A stretch of 64,000 bases of DNA. Origin: Oegoconia quadripuncta. Its lineage: Eukaryota; Arthropoda; Insecta; Lepidoptera; Autostichidae. The number at the start of each line of letters is the position of its first letter. Position 1 is the stretch's first letter. The stretch lies in contig OX438743.1 of assembly GCA_949316235.1 (NCBI GenBank), positions 17,171,771 to 17,235,770 on the forward strand, read 5' to 3'. The notes below the pieces were generated by a model. That model was given only the letters and a program-made list of their open reading frames with translations. It was not told the origin of the DNA and searched no databases. Both the position numbers and the translations under genes were made by a program. Shown here piece by piece: positions 1 to 10,804 of this stretch.

Positions 1-1
1 C

Positions 2-118
2 AGCATTGACCTCGTCGCGTCGTCTACGAGAGGACTCGAGGGCTACGTCCACTGCAGCTCCAAGACCTTCAGGCCAGTGACCGTACGGGAGATTTACCCA
101 AGGGGTGCAGGGGAGTGA
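2..118 (+). CDS. C-terminal end of an unidentified reading frame, cut by the window edge
   Basis: Frame 2 is open from the first base to a TGA at 116-118, giving 38 residues with non-repetitive, moderately GC-rich codons (ending IYPRGAGE). An AATAAA lies at 131-136. The composition is unlike the AT-rich surroundings, so this may be the tail of a retroelement polyprotein or of a host exon. No family was recognised, and the upstream part is outside the window. Confidence 0.25.
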   Translation, partial: SIDLVASSTRGLEGYVHCSSKTFRPVTVREIYPRGAGE

Positions 119-606
119 GCTGTTTGTAGAATAAACCCACTAAATTCAATCAAATTGGTATTCTTTTTTCTATACCTACCTGCTGGCGGCTAAACGGGCG
201 CTAAACGCCCAAAGAACAACCCTAACCGCCGCAGCGTATGTCTAGTCGGTGTGTTACGCTATGATAATGACTATCAACAAAGAACAGGACCAAACGCTGC
301 GGGCCAGCAAGGATATCGCAGTGCACCCGTGATACTTCAAGCCTTCAGCCTTTGTGCACGGTTCCCTGGCGAGCGTTTCCCATTGTAACCCGCTCCGCTC
401 TTACAAGCATAAATTTGCAATTAGTTATCCTGCTCATCAAAAATTTTAGTAAATATTAATACGGATATCGACCATCATTGTCACACTGAATTTGGAAAAC
501 CGTTATGTGTCTTAAGTCAAATTGAAATTGGTTCAAACGGAAGGTAGGTAAAGTGAAATACTTCCAACTTATTACTTGTAAGAACAAGGAAACATAAGTC
601 CGCCGT
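119..606. other. Unassigned intergenic sequence
   Basis: The part up to about 400 is relatively GC-rich and may be the 3' flank or LTR of whatever the open frame at 2-118 belongs to. No paired terminal repeat is visible in the window. The rest is AT-rich without recognisable structure. Confidence 0.3.
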
Positions 607-905
607 TGTACTCAAACTCCATACATACATACATAACGTCACGACCTTTGTCCCAAATGGGGTGGTCAGAGATATCCTAGACAATAGTTTTTGGGTGTTC
701 CAAACATTAAAAGTTTAATGATTGAAACAATATCTACGGTTCACCTTATGTAATATACAGAAATGCACACGTGACAGGGCAGGGGTGAGTCCATCGCCGT
801 TGAAACGTGCAAATCTATAGATGTTTTTCAGTGGACAATTCCTTAGTCGCCTCTTACGACACCCACGGGAAGAGACGGGTTGGTTCTAATCTATATGAGG
901 GTCGA
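607..905 (+). repeat. Interspersed repeat, family D (most complete copy)
   Basis: This block recurs, diverged, at 17335-17465, 29195-29605 (interrupted), 30385-30490 and 60516-60705. Shared landmarks are CATAAYGTYACGAC near the start, ACACGTGACAG in the middle and CACGGGAAGAGACG near the end. No terminal inverted repeats were seen. The class is unknown; a LINE 3' end or non-autonomous element is likely. Confidence 0.6.
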
Positions 906-1577
906 AACCACACAGCATTCAAACTCGATACCTATGTAAAACTCGGGTATTTTCTTTTATACTATAAGTGTTTACAATCAAACAAAGACACATGTCCTAT
1001 CGAACTTACGTCCAATCTGAAATCTGTCTAAACGGAAATATGGATATACTTGTATTTCTGAATATGTCCAACATGAACACTGTCTAAAATATTAGAATTG
1101 ATTTCATTTTAGAAATGATTATTTAATTTTTGAACCATTAGAAGTGTGAAAGAAAGGCAATCAGGGACAGTACATGGATATTTTCCAAACCTCATGCATT
1201 TTAGTGCTTCGAAGATAGAACCTGAATGGATGCCAAAGTGCTGGCTAACACCTAAAACCCGTTTAATACAGCCTAAGAGGATAATAAATCTAACACTTAG
1301 GATAATGTACGGCTTTCACTGTATATTTCGACGCGGAAATATGAGTAAGTACTAAAAGGGGAATGAATTGTTTCGACGATTTATTTAAAGGCACTTTCAT
1401 AGTGTGAATTTCTACTTGAAGACAATAACTCATTGTTAGAAAAATGGCTTCGATATCAATTAGGGACTTACTTGGAGATTTTTTGTTGGTACAGTCAGAG
1501 TCAGATAGATATGACCGGAAAAATTACTCAAATATATGTTAACAGTGGCACATGAAGTATATCTCTTAACATTGCGT
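906..1577. other. Unassigned AT-rich sequence
   Basis: Only short chance open frames are present. No repeat match to the rest of the window was noticed. Confidence 0.3.
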
Positions 1578-1614
1578 GTGTGCTGTCACTTGTCTATAGA
1601 CAGTGACAGCACAC
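1578..1614. repeat. Near-perfect palindrome
   Basis: GTGTGCTGTCAC at 1578 pairs with GTGACAGCACAC ending at 1614. The centre TGTCTATAGACA is itself palindromic, so almost all 37 bases pair, with one unpaired T. It may be the scar of two inverted transposon ends. Confidence 0.6.
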
Positions 1615-1928
1615 AGGCAGTGGTTGGTATTCTTAAAAATTCGCATGCGCAACTCGCTTATCTAAAAACCTCTCATAAAAAGACATGTTCGATGTAAGAA
1701 GTGGCGTTTGTGCAGCACTGAAATCTTATAATGGGCTCTTATAGTTCCGGATTTTTTCTAGGCAATTTTGGTAAATTCGATGCCATAACGGTGAAGCAGA
1801 GACCGACTAACTGTACAGTAGAGTTAATAAAATGTAGTAAAAAAAATTTCTATGTGTACTATGTGTCTACGGTGTAGCGCCAAATCATCTAACTGGACAG
1901 ATTTGAAAATAGTTTTATGTTATCGGAA

Positions 1929-2162
1929 TCTTATGTTTCGGGTTCGAATCCCGCTGGGGGCATATGTTTGTATGATGAATACGGACATGTGTTATGGATG
2001 TTTTCATTTATAATAAGTATTTATTTACAAAAAAAATGTATTCATGTGGTATATCAACCATTTTTTTTTTTTTTTAATCTACCATCTGGTATCCACAACA
2101 CAAGGCTATAGTTTGCTTAGTGTGGAACTAGATGGCGCTGTGTGTATGTCTAAGGATATTTT
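1929..2162 (+). mobile_element. tRNA-derived SINE, family B (diverged head)
   Basis: A box B-like GGTTCGAATCCCGC at about 1939 is followed by the family body and ends in CTAGATGGCGCTGTGTGTATG plus a TTTA-rich tail. The same body is seen in full at 5353-5608 and 34103-34378. The box A half of the tRNA-like head is not recognisable here. Confidence 0.75.
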
Positions 2163-3000
2163 ATTTATTTATTATTTTATTTATTTATGTTTGCGAGATG
2201 GCTTAGCCATGTTTATTGGAAATCGGTTCTAACTTTTCGAAGATATTTATCTTTTGATACTACGGAATTGATGGTTGATGTTGTTAGGGTCACAGATTCT
2301 CGGGTTTTATCTAAATTTTCAATTAATGTTATAGTTGTTACCAAAAAGTTAGATAATAAGGTATCACATCCGGGATCATGGGACAAATCAACTTGACATG
2401 GGTTTATTTAGATGAGGCTGAAGGTGGAAGCGCCCTCACCCGGATATATGCATCTACTGAGCATCTGCATAGTGTAGAGTGAATATTACATCACGCTATT
2501 GTGCCGATCGTCCCTCAAACAATAACCTTATAAGGCGATTATGCCAGAGGCCGATGTATATCTTTATTGGGGATATGTGATCGCGGCGTTTACCAATATC
2601 TCTTCACAGCTGCGAAAACATCAACGTTACCTTATTATCTTAGCAATACAGTACCAAATCGTTTAAATGTGGGTATGTGGTTGGTAAATATAGTGGCGCT
2701 ATTGAGATTCATTGGGCACGTTGGTGTCAAGGATTAGCACCCGAGGAGATGACCGGCATGACAGAGACCCTCGTCATTGCGTTATTATCCCATTAGGTCA
2801 TGGTTGCGTTTTCGTTTGATAGTGTTGCCAAAATAGGAAATGAAATATACGAGTAAACATGTCAAAATATCTAACAGGATTTAGACAAAGTTGGGATTCA
2901 TTGCATGGCTAGTTTGATTAAATTTCCTGAACGGAGATAATCTGAGACCTTGGTGAGCTTGGTTGGTTAATCTATAACTTATCCGACTAGATGGTAATAT
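2163..3000. other. Unassigned sequence with a SINE A scrap
   Basis: Positions 2407-2443 match the 3' part of SINE family A on the minus strand (GATGAGGCTGAAGGTGGAAG). The remainder was not recognised. Confidence 0.35.
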
Positions 3001-3699
3001 AGATCCCATCAAAAACAATACTTGTCAAAAAAACCAAGTCTCGCAACTCAGTTGTTCTGCGGTAAAAAGTTGTGAGATCCATGTAATACCAAGTCGGTTG
3101 TTAATTTATTCAGTCTCTACTTAAGCGACTTTCTGTCTTAATACGTCCAGTCTCTAAGACCACGATCGTGGTCCATAACAATTGAAAATCATTTGTGTCT
3201 GGAATCTCCGTACTCGAAGCATTAAGTTATTACGTAATAATTAACAGCATCTTATAGTGACGCATATCAATATTAAAATTCTTTAATGTTTTATATAAAT
3301 ATATCGAGACTTGGCCATCGCACTAAATAATTGAATTTACGTGTGTTTTCAGGCGATTGAATTTACACGTCTTTTCAGGCGATGGCCAAGTCTCAATATA
3401 TTTATATAAAACATTAAAGAATTTTAATATTGATATGCGTCACTATAAGATGCTGTTAATTATTACGTAATAACTTAATGCTTCGAGTACGGAGATTCCA
3501 GACACAAATGATTTTCAATTGTTATGGACCACGATCGTGGTCTTAGAGACTGGACGTATTAAGACAGAAAGTCGCTTAAGTAGAGACTGAATAAATTAAC
3601 AACCGACTTGGTATTACATGGATCTCACAACTTTTTACCGCAGAACAACTGAGTTGCGAGACTTGGTTTTTTTGACAAGTATTGTTTTTGATGGGATCT
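3001..3699. repeat. Long foldback: two 321-bp inverted arms around a 57-bp loop
   Basis: The left arm runs 3001-3321 and the right arm 3379-3699. They are reverse complements of equal length, with only one mismatch noticed by eye (a C/T near the inner ends). The outer ends read AGATCCCATC and GATGGGATCT. The loop is built on two direct 26-bp units (from 3330 and 3356). No target-site duplication was found. A transcript crossing it would fold into about 320 bp of nearly perfect dsRNA. Confidence 0.9.
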
Positions 3700-3904
3700 C
3701 ATTTCTTTTTGTATTTTGTAGATACTTAGGTACTTAAAGTATCAATATTTAATTTATTTAAATTATTTATCCGAACAACGTCCAAATTGTAAGCAAATAA
3801 TATCAGTAAACCAATGAGAGTAGCCTTTAGTCGTCAAACTAATATAGCAATCGAAATTATCAATGAAAATCGCAAACTTATAGGTAAGAATTCTGGGCAC
3901 ATCC

Positions 3905-4085
3905 GAACAGCATTGGGTCGCTCGCGCGTATGAGCGCGGCTGCTGCTCGCTCGGCGACATTCACCTTTCCGCGCGCCCCGCCACTGTCCCCGCCCCGCGC
4001 CCTCGCGCTAGCACCGCGCAGCGCGTAGTAACGGCCCGCGCTCACTCGCTAGCATCGCAGCGCGTGGTATATAATTATACAACCT
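3905..4085. other. GC/CpG-rich patch in AT-rich DNA
   Basis: Many CGCG runs occur together (for example GCGCGCCCCGCC) and are followed by TATATAATTATA. It could be a promoter region or part of a transposable element. No attached gene was found. Confidence 0.4.
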
Positions 4086-4229
4086 TACGCACTCGTAATA
4101 AGTACGAATACGCACGTAGGTACGTTTTTTGCATTAATAAATAATTTAATACACGTGTTTTCATCACCGGAATACCCATTTTTTGCTCGATTTGGCAGGG
4201 GCACTACCATGCGCCTATATTTATATGGG

Positions 4230-4705
4230 ACTAGCTTAAACCCGCGGCTTCGCACGCAATAATAATAATTGCCGTAAAATAAAATATTGAAAAATTTAAT
4301 TAACTGAAGACTTGGCTGTATGGGCTTAATTTTCTTTGCTGTCTTTTCTAGATTTTTTAGTTTTTCCTTGATTCATACACCAAACACTACTTATATTCCA
4401 AATTTGAAGCTTCTAGGTCTGCTAGAAGTGCCTTAGAATTTTGATGATCGGTGAGTCAGTGACTGACAAAATTAAGAAATTAGACCCCTTATAATTCTTA
4501 AAATACTGGTTCAAATTGAATGAAATTTTAAATATACGTGTCTTTACAATGCCTGCATAGTTACTGAAAATTTCAGTCTTCTATTTTTATTCACAACGAA
4601 GTTACAGGGGGTCGAAAATGGTCTGAATTGCTTCGAGAAAAGGATGGTACGGCCGTGACGCTTTTTTGCTCGACTTGGTGGGGGCACGGCCGTGCCCCCA
4701 GATAA
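4230..4705 (+). repeat. Interspersed repeat ending in a GC-rich palindrome
   Basis: It begins with ACTAGCTTAAACCCGCGGCTTCG, a start related to family C below. The body resembles a repeat I associate with Lepidoptera. It ends in a perfect 20-bp palindrome at 4680-4699, GGGGGCACGGCCGTGCCCCC. The motif TTTTTTGCTCGAYTTGG occurs at about 4169 and again at about 4661, so a second copy may abut it. Confidence 0.5.
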
Positions 4706-5189
4706 AATGATTTTGTCACCGATCGGTTTTCCCAACACTACCACTCCTTCTTTCAAGAGATAAGTTAACATCGAAAACTAGCCAATGCATACCTACTTAT
4801 ATTAAGTTCCACATTTTTATGTTGTGTTATATAGTACACAGGTAACAACTAAATGTATTGTATAGGTGTCGCTAAATGGATCAAATAAAGTTTTCTTATT
4901 CTTAACCTTAAAAAATTTACATAATAACCGACTTCACTAAGGTTCCATTCTCTCTCTGGAGAGCATCATCAGATCTTCACCGAATTTATATTTATGTCAT
5001 AGTTACAAAACATAGGTGAGTACTAACATACACATGTAAACCTTGTCAGGCATGGCAATATGGAGGAAAATGGAGTCTATGTTATTAATGTAGTTTATAT
5101 GTTATCTTTGTGTATAACTTTTAAAACAGAAATACGATTTGATAACATATATTGCATATAAGTATACATACATATTAACAAAACATAGG

Positions 5190-5265
5190 ACAAACATTAT
5201 AATACACAAAAGGCGAGCTTATCTCTGTAAGAGATTTCTTCCAGTAAACCAAACCAATTTAAAGT
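5190..5265 (-). repeat. LINE 3' tail fragment
   Basis: The sequence ACACAAAAGGCGAGCTTATCTCTG with CTCTTCCAGTAAACC-like continuation parallels 32165-32290 and 24648-24765. These look like reverse-oriented 3' UTR ends of a CR1-like LINE. Confidence 0.45.
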
Positions 5266-5352
5266 TTTTTATTGAGACAAAAAGTGATTTGATTATAGGA
5301 ATAGCTTATTACCTATAATCAAACCATTACGATCACCAACCAAACCAAACCC

Positions 5353-5608
5353 ACGACCTGTTTGGTGTAATGGTTAGCAACTCTGACTACTATACCAAAA
5401 GGTTGCGGGTTCGAATCCCGCTAGGGGCATATGTTTGTGTGATGAATATGGACATGTGTACCCGAGTTATGGATGTTTTCATTTATAATAAGTATTTATT
5501 TACAAATTTATTTATGTAGTTCAACCATCTGGTAACCACAACACAAGCCTATAGTTGCTTACTGTGGAACTAGATGGCGCTGTGTGTATGTCTAAGGATA
5601 TTTTTTTT
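5353..5608 (+). mobile_element. tRNA-derived SINE, family B, full length
   Basis: The head has box A-like TGGTGTAATGGTTAGCAACTC and box B-like GGTTCGAATCCC in tRNA spacing. The body carries ATGAATATGGACATGTGTA and the end CTAGATGGCGCTGTGTGTATG. This is the reference copy for the family in this window. Confidence 0.85.
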
Positions 5609-5617
5609 TATTACGAA

Positions 5618-5809
5618 TTAAATACCCAAAATAAGGCTAACATTGTTCAAGCAGTGGCTAAACTAGTTTTATCAGCAGACAGTATATGTATACATGAATT
5701 TGGTGTAACGAAGACATCCCTCGTCGCCTCTAAATATTGTAACATTGTTGACATTAGAGATTCGCTGTCACTGGCTTTCGGTTTCGACTTCACCATGAAA
5801 TCTATATAA
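5618..5809 (+). other. Unrecognised 63-codon open stretch directly after the SINE
   Basis: The frame reads without stops from the SINE end to a TAA at 5807-5809. The residues look protein-like rather than low-complexity, but no family was recognised. The motif TAAACACCGTGAATTT just after the stop recurs at about 37744, so this may be the coding tail of an old transposable element interrupted by the SINE. Confidence 0.2.
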
Positions 5810-5927
5810 ACACCGTGAATTTTCAATAATTTTTTAGACTAATATCTCATAAGAAAATAAATATTAATGTATAAATTAAACTAAATTTCCTTTTTGACCT
5901 CCGACGTAAAACGACGGCTGTACATAG

Positions 5928-6025
5928 GTATTTTCCTATGAAATTGGAGATTTTTTCTTCGTTAATCATATGTACCAAGTCCTACGATTATATAGCTATT
6001 TACAAATTTGTTTTTTATAAATTAT
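5928..6025 (+). repeat. Decayed end of MITE family F
   Basis: CCTATGAAATTGGAG followed by CGTTAATCATATGTACCAA matches the left end of the elements at 25610-25991 and 32911-33334. Confidence 0.6.
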
Positions 6026-6106
6026 CACCCTTCTACTCAAGATGTTGATACATATCTTGATGTTTTAATGAAATATTCATTGAAGTCTTAAAGTACATTG
6101 TTAATC

Positions 6107-6190
6107 GACGACCTGTGTGGTGTAGTGGTTAGCAACTCTGACCACTATACCTGTGTATAGGTAATAAGTCTGTATTCATCATACACTGTA
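6107..6190 (+). mobile_element. SINE family B, head fragment
   Basis: GGTGTAGTGGTTAGCAACTC is present, but the sequence breaks before box B. Confidence 0.65.
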
Positions 6191-6257
6191 AACTTATAAT
6201 TGTAAATAAATAAATAAATACAAACTTATGTTTGTATTTGTTTGTTTGTATATTTTC

Positions 6258-6463
6258 TTATCTGTTGTGCAATAAAGTGTATTTGTATTGTATTGTATTG
6301 TATTGTATTAATAATAATACAATACAATACAATACAATACAAATACACTGTAATAATATCTGTTGTGCAATAAAGTGTATTTGTATTGTATTGTATTGTA
6401 TTGTATTAATAATAATACAATACAATACAATACAATACAAATACACTTTATTGCACAACAGAT
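6258..6463. repeat. Tandem palindromes of TGTAT repeats (inverted LINE tails)
   Basis: 6358-6463 is a perfect palindrome with about 50-bp arms. It starts ATCTGTTGTGCAATAAAGTG and ends with the complement; the interior of each arm is a TGTAT/ATACA array. A partial second copy precedes it (6258-6355). GCAATAAAGTG followed by TATTG repeats looks like a LINE 3' tail, so this appears to be two tails fused end to end and then duplicated. Confidence 0.8.
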
Positions 6464-6496
6464 AAGAAAATACAGAAAAAGAAAAGATAAAATAAT

Positions 6497-6578
6497 ATGC
6501 CATTAGTGGGATTAGAACTCGCGACCTTTTGATATAGCAGTCGCATTTTCTAACCACTACACCAAACTCGTTCGATGA
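6497..6578 (-). mobile_element. SINE family B, head fragment (minus)
   Basis: It reads GCGACCTTTTGATATAGCAG then TTTCTAACCACTACACCAAA, the reverse complement of the tRNA-like head. Confidence 0.7.
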
Positions 6579-7559
6579 TATAATCATTTGTTTTCTCGGG
6601 GGTTTCCACATTTTCTATATATAGTTATTGAACTAAAATATGTAGTAAGGCTCCATCTTTATCTACTTGCAGACTGTGACCCCGATGAACTCGAACGGTT
6701 GGCTAAGACATTTTGTTTATTGCCTATGTCGGCGCGCCGACTAAAGTATAGATGTGCCACCCCGCTGTGTGCTGAGTCGTGAGCGGGAAGGCCACCCGAT
6801 ACAAATATTCTCATAGTTTACGCGTTGTTTCTTTTTAAATTTATTTATATTAACGATTATTGTAAATAAAGGGGTTTCGGTTCCAAAACGGTTTATTCGA
6901 TTCACCGGAATATTATTTGAACGAGCTCCGCATTGCTTCACTTGCAGGGAGTTTTAGAACATATGGCATGACGATAATTTGACGTCACATCAAGGGTAAA
7001 GTTTTCAGTTAATTCATGACTCAGGAAATGTGTCTCTTTTATTAGGGTTCCGTACCCAAAGGATCTAAACTACTGATCATCAAAAATATCGACCCACTAA
7101 ATAAATCTCCATACAACTTCCTGCATGTCCACTTCAATGTGAAATTTTACAATTTAATCCAGTTTCTGGCAAAAATTATTCATGCCAAGAAAATTTCTCG
7201 TACGACATACTGGCTGTAGAAAAGTGAAAATTTCTTTAAAATCGATATAGTATCTACTGTTCTAATTACTAACTAGTTCTAAACCCAGATATGCAGGAAG
7301 TTGTATGATTATTTAGCGGGTCGATAATAATAATAATTAAGCAATAATTAATGCGCTAAAATCAACCTGCCGTATCTCATTAGGTATCTCTTGTGGTCTT
7401 GATACAAATAGGAGATTAAATTACTGTAAACGTCAAACACATCCACGTCATATACATTTAACTGACCTAAGGGCTATCTAGAATGATCTAGCCTAATTCC
7501 TTTTGCAAATACACAACAAAGCTGACACCGGCATGACACTCATGTAAAACGGAGAGTGA
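6579..7559. other. Unassigned intergenic sequence
   Basis: No gene was recognised. AGGGTTCCGTACCCAAAGG at about 7043 resembles the start of a repeat that I associate with Lepidoptera and that is also hinted at near 59550. Confidence 0.3.
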
Positions 7560-7995
7560 ACAGTGATCGTGTTTTTTTTAATATTTATTTGATTTTATGG
7601 ACAATATACAAAAATATTTCACAAATTTTAATTCGTATTGTTCTAATGCGTATCTCAGTTATGGGCGAAATTTCAAATACTCCAAAACCAACCGTTTAGC
7701 TATTTGGGGGACACTTGACTCTAACAAAACTTAGCACTTTAAAGCTTCATATTTCTTAAACGGATCCCTAAATCGAAAAACTGTTTGAGATAACCTGTAA
7801 TATTTTTGAAAGATCTATCCAACGACATTCCACACGTTGGGCAACAATAATAAAAGAACATTCATCCTCATTTTAGGTGTAGGGGAGGTAGTCTAAAAAA
7901 ATATTATCAAGACTGTATTTTATCACAATAGTGATTAATATGTATACCCATGCCATATTACAGCTTTCGGACAGACAGACGGATATGGCGAAAAT
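7560..7995. repeat. Probable interspersed repeat
   Basis: The block containing AAAGATCTATCCAACGACA, GTGTAGGGGAGGTAGTCTA and CGGACAGACAGACGGA resembles a frequent lepidopteran non-autonomous repeat. A weak relative (GTGCCAAATTACAGTTTTCT, GGACAGACGAC) lies at 61990-62180. The boundaries are uncertain. Confidence 0.4.
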
Positions 7996-8002
7996 ATTTT
8001 TG

Positions 8003-8250
8003 CACATACACACAACGCCATCTAGGTCCACAGTAAGCATCTAGGTTTGCGTTATGGATATCCGATGGTTGATAAACTACACAAATACATTTTTTTTATA
8101 AATAATACATATATAAATGAAAAACATCCATAACTCGGGAACACATGTCTGATTTCATCATACAATCATATGCCCCTGGCGGGATTCGAACCCGCGACCT
8201 TTTGGTAAAGTAGTCAGAGTTTCTAACCACTACACCTAAAAGGTCGTCTT
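8003..8250 (-). mobile_element. SINE family B (minus)
   Basis: It runs from ACACACAACGCCATCTAGG (3' end) to TTCTAACCACTACACC (head) and contains GGGATTCGAACCCGCGACC. It is nearly full length. Confidence 0.85.
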
Positions 8251-8613
8251 AATATAAGGGTTGGTTGTTGACCACGGAACCCAAAAAACATTACCCTCTT
8301 TCATGGGGTAAAAATACAGACGAAATCTTACCCTCATCGTTGTTCAACTCGTTTAAAATACATCCAGTTTTGGTTTCGGTCTCGGTACCAAACACCCTAA
8401 CTCTCAGCCTCTAGTTAGTAACTTTCGCTCTGGCCGTGGACATTCAGTAATCTCACGGGAGTCCTATCGACGTAAAAAATTGCTTGTAAAGTTAATCCCG
8501 GACCCAAAGGTTAGCAAGAGCGTGTTATACGGGTAATACGCGTAGGTACAATCAACAGAGAAATAATGTTAGCTGTAAACTCAATCTTATTTTGATATAT
8601 TTTGGTATTTACG

Positions 8614-8665
8614 CTATGAAGCATGGCGCAGTCGGTGGATGGGTGACCATTAGTGTCACTTTATT
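8614..8665 (+). repeat. 5S-rRNA-like SINE head fragment
   Basis: GTGGATGGGTGACCATTAGTG resembles the box C region of 5S rRNA, followed by the SINE junction ACTAGTG-like sequence seen at 16100 and 31755. Confidence 0.5.
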
Positions 8666-8682
8666 ACAAGTAAATAAATAAA

Positions 8683-8760
8683 TATCCTTAGACCTACACA
8701 CAGCGCCATCTAGTTCCACAGTAAGCAAATATAGGCTTGTGTTGTGGATACCAGATGGAT
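8683..8760 (-). mobile_element. SINE family B, 3' fragment (minus)
   Basis: CACACAGCGCCATCTAGTTCC through GTTGTGGATACCAGATGG matches the 3' third of the family. It is truncated by, or abuts, family C at 8763. Confidence 0.75.
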
Positions 8761-8762
8761 AT

Positions 8763-8984
8763 CTAATTAATATTATAAATGCGAAAGTTTGGATGTTTGT
8801 AAGTTTGTTTGTTGCTCAATCACGGCGAAACGGATGAACCGATTTGGATGAAATATAATAGGTAGAACATACCCTGGATTAAGACATAGGATACTTTTTA
8901 TCCTGATAAAATGAGTAGTTCCCGCGGAATCAACAAAGTTATTCCACGCAGGCAAAACTGCGGGCGGAAAGCTAGTACTACATA
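8763..8984. repeat. Interspersed repeat, family C
   Basis: It runs from ATTATAAATGCGAAAGTTTGG through CAATCACGGCGAAACGGATG to GCGGGCGGAAAGCTAGT. About six further copies lie at 52533, 53539, 54762, 57865 and 63540, with fragments at 24573 and 51410. The uniform ends suggest a non-autonomous element. Confidence 0.75.
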
Positions 8985-9444
8985 AATTTACATACAAGTG
9001 TTGTCATGCTTCGGAGCGTATGATAAACACTCGGTCCCTGTATTCATATTACGGGACGATCGGTCGTCAGCGCTCCATCCTGCTCCATGAACCTGCTCAT
9101 TCCGTTTCTCGCGCACACAAAATTCAGGTATTTCCATTTCGATAATCTAAAACAACTAATCACTCAAATTATTACTCCAAGTTTCATGATTCTACCAAAA
9201 ACATCTCAGCCATTTATTTGTACTTTTAGTTGTAATTTTTTTTTTTTTTTTCTATCGAGACAATTTTAAGTCCCACGGTCGCTAGCATAAGTCCTGTTAT
9301 TACGTAATTAATATAAAGGGAATGCTTAACGCTTTGATGATAAAACTGGGCTCGTCCTAAGCCAAGTGAGGTCTAATAGACTCTTAAGTCGTTAAGTTGC
9401 CTACAGAGGCAGTTTTATAATAGTGACTGTCAAAAGGAAATTAG
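8985..9444. other. Unassigned AT-rich sequence
   Basis: Nothing recognised beyond a poly-T run at about 9236-9251. Confidence 0.3.
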
Positions 9445-9682
9445 TTTTTATGCACGACGGGTTCGTACTTGACCTCAATCACACCTGATGTTAAGTGAAG
9501 ATGAGATCGAAGGTGGAAACGTACTGACCCGGAAACCCTAACACATTTGGGGGACTGGCTATCTTATCTCTGACAACCGAAACACAACAATGGTATTAAC
9601 ATTGCTGCTTGGCGGCAGATTTAGATAAGATGGCGGTAGCTGGCCAGGCGGACATTTAAAATGAACTACCACCAACCAAAAT
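9445..9682 (-). mobile_element. SINE family A (minus), head missing
   Basis: It runs from the A-tail complement (TTTTTATGCACGACGGGTT) to GGACATTTAAAATG and ACCACCAACCAAA. The tRNA-like head is absent. Confidence 0.8.
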
Positions 9683-10094
9683 AGAGGCTTTATTCTAGTC
9701 ATAGTTTTGTATACGAACCTAAAAGAAAATAATTATTTTTGATGCCGACTGTACAGTGTCACTGTAAACCAGCTAATTTCAATGGTAGCTTACAGAGCCT
9801 TTCGTGTCAAATATACTGTCCTGGTCTAAATATACTACTGGGTAGAGATAACCCTGTTAGGTTCAAGTTTATTTAGAGCTGCCCCCGTAGCATGACAGGC
9901 GCGATAAACGTTTATGTCGTGGAGATAATATTTGTTCTGCTCATTCCTAATTATCCCACTCTCAATCCTCATTATTTTCTTATTTTTTCGCGCACCTCAT
10001 CATGTAGCATCGCTGGACATCGAAATATTATTGGGTTCAAGTCTTTCCGTCTCTTTAATCTGTTTAAAGTAAAAAAAATATATATTTTGTAGGT
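9683..10094. other. Unassigned sequence
   Basis: No structure beyond short chance frames was recognised. Confidence 0.3.
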
Positions 10095-10330
10095 AGGAAC
10101 ACACAGGATACACTTAATAGTAGATTTTAATACCGCTTGTTTAAAAGAAAAGCAATTTTCCCTTGAGAAGAACATACCCGAAGGTTTGTTTTTTTTTTAA
10201 CAGTTTTTATATTATAAATCGAACAATTTATTATTAATTATGAAATAGCCTGGCATGCGAGCGAGCTGGTTAACTAGCATGGATCCAATTAGTCTGAAAT
10301 ATCAGACGATTTGGATCTAATGTTAAATAG
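10095..10330 (-). repeat. LINE 3' end (minus)
   Basis: The reverse complement shares CAAGCGGTATTAAAATC-like and TTTCATAATTAATAATAAAT blocks with the LINE end at 10805-11180. It therefore lies in inverted orientation to that copy about 0.5 kb away. Confidence 0.5.
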
Positions 10331-10804
10331 GCTTTCTTAATAATCTTTAAATTTATTGAAAGGAATATTCTGCATACCTCACCTTATTAAAAAAAAAAAC
10401 GTTTAGCCCATTGAATTAATTACTCGTTTTGTGTGACCTGCAAGTTTATGGTTATTTTATGTATTGATAGCTTGTTCAATTGTGTGATTTAATGCCAGGT
10501 GAGCGCCTCATCTTAACTTTGGGCAAGCGTTAACCCGTCACGCATTAAAATAAAAATTCATGGGAACGGGTGGACATGCATAAAGTGGTCGCTTGCTAGC
10601 TATCTCTACTATCAAGTATTTATCCATTTAACAAAATTTGGTTCAATGCTAGACAGATACAGTACGATTAAGTAAGGTTTGTAAATTTAGTTGACATCCG
10701 TTTTTCGGTTGAGAGTTAAAATGTGCTACGAAGTCACAATCTGCTACGAAGGTCTACGAATGATAGAGTCAAAAATGCCTACAACAGCTCATCATTACAT
10801 CAGC
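10331..10804. other. Unassigned sequence between inverted LINE ends
   Basis: Nothing recognised. Confidence 0.3.

Noticed and set aside
6258..6611. 117-codon minus-strand frame rich in Tyr/Ile/Val/Cys
   Set aside because: Produced by the TGTAT/ATACA repeats, whose 5-bp period leaves several frames open.
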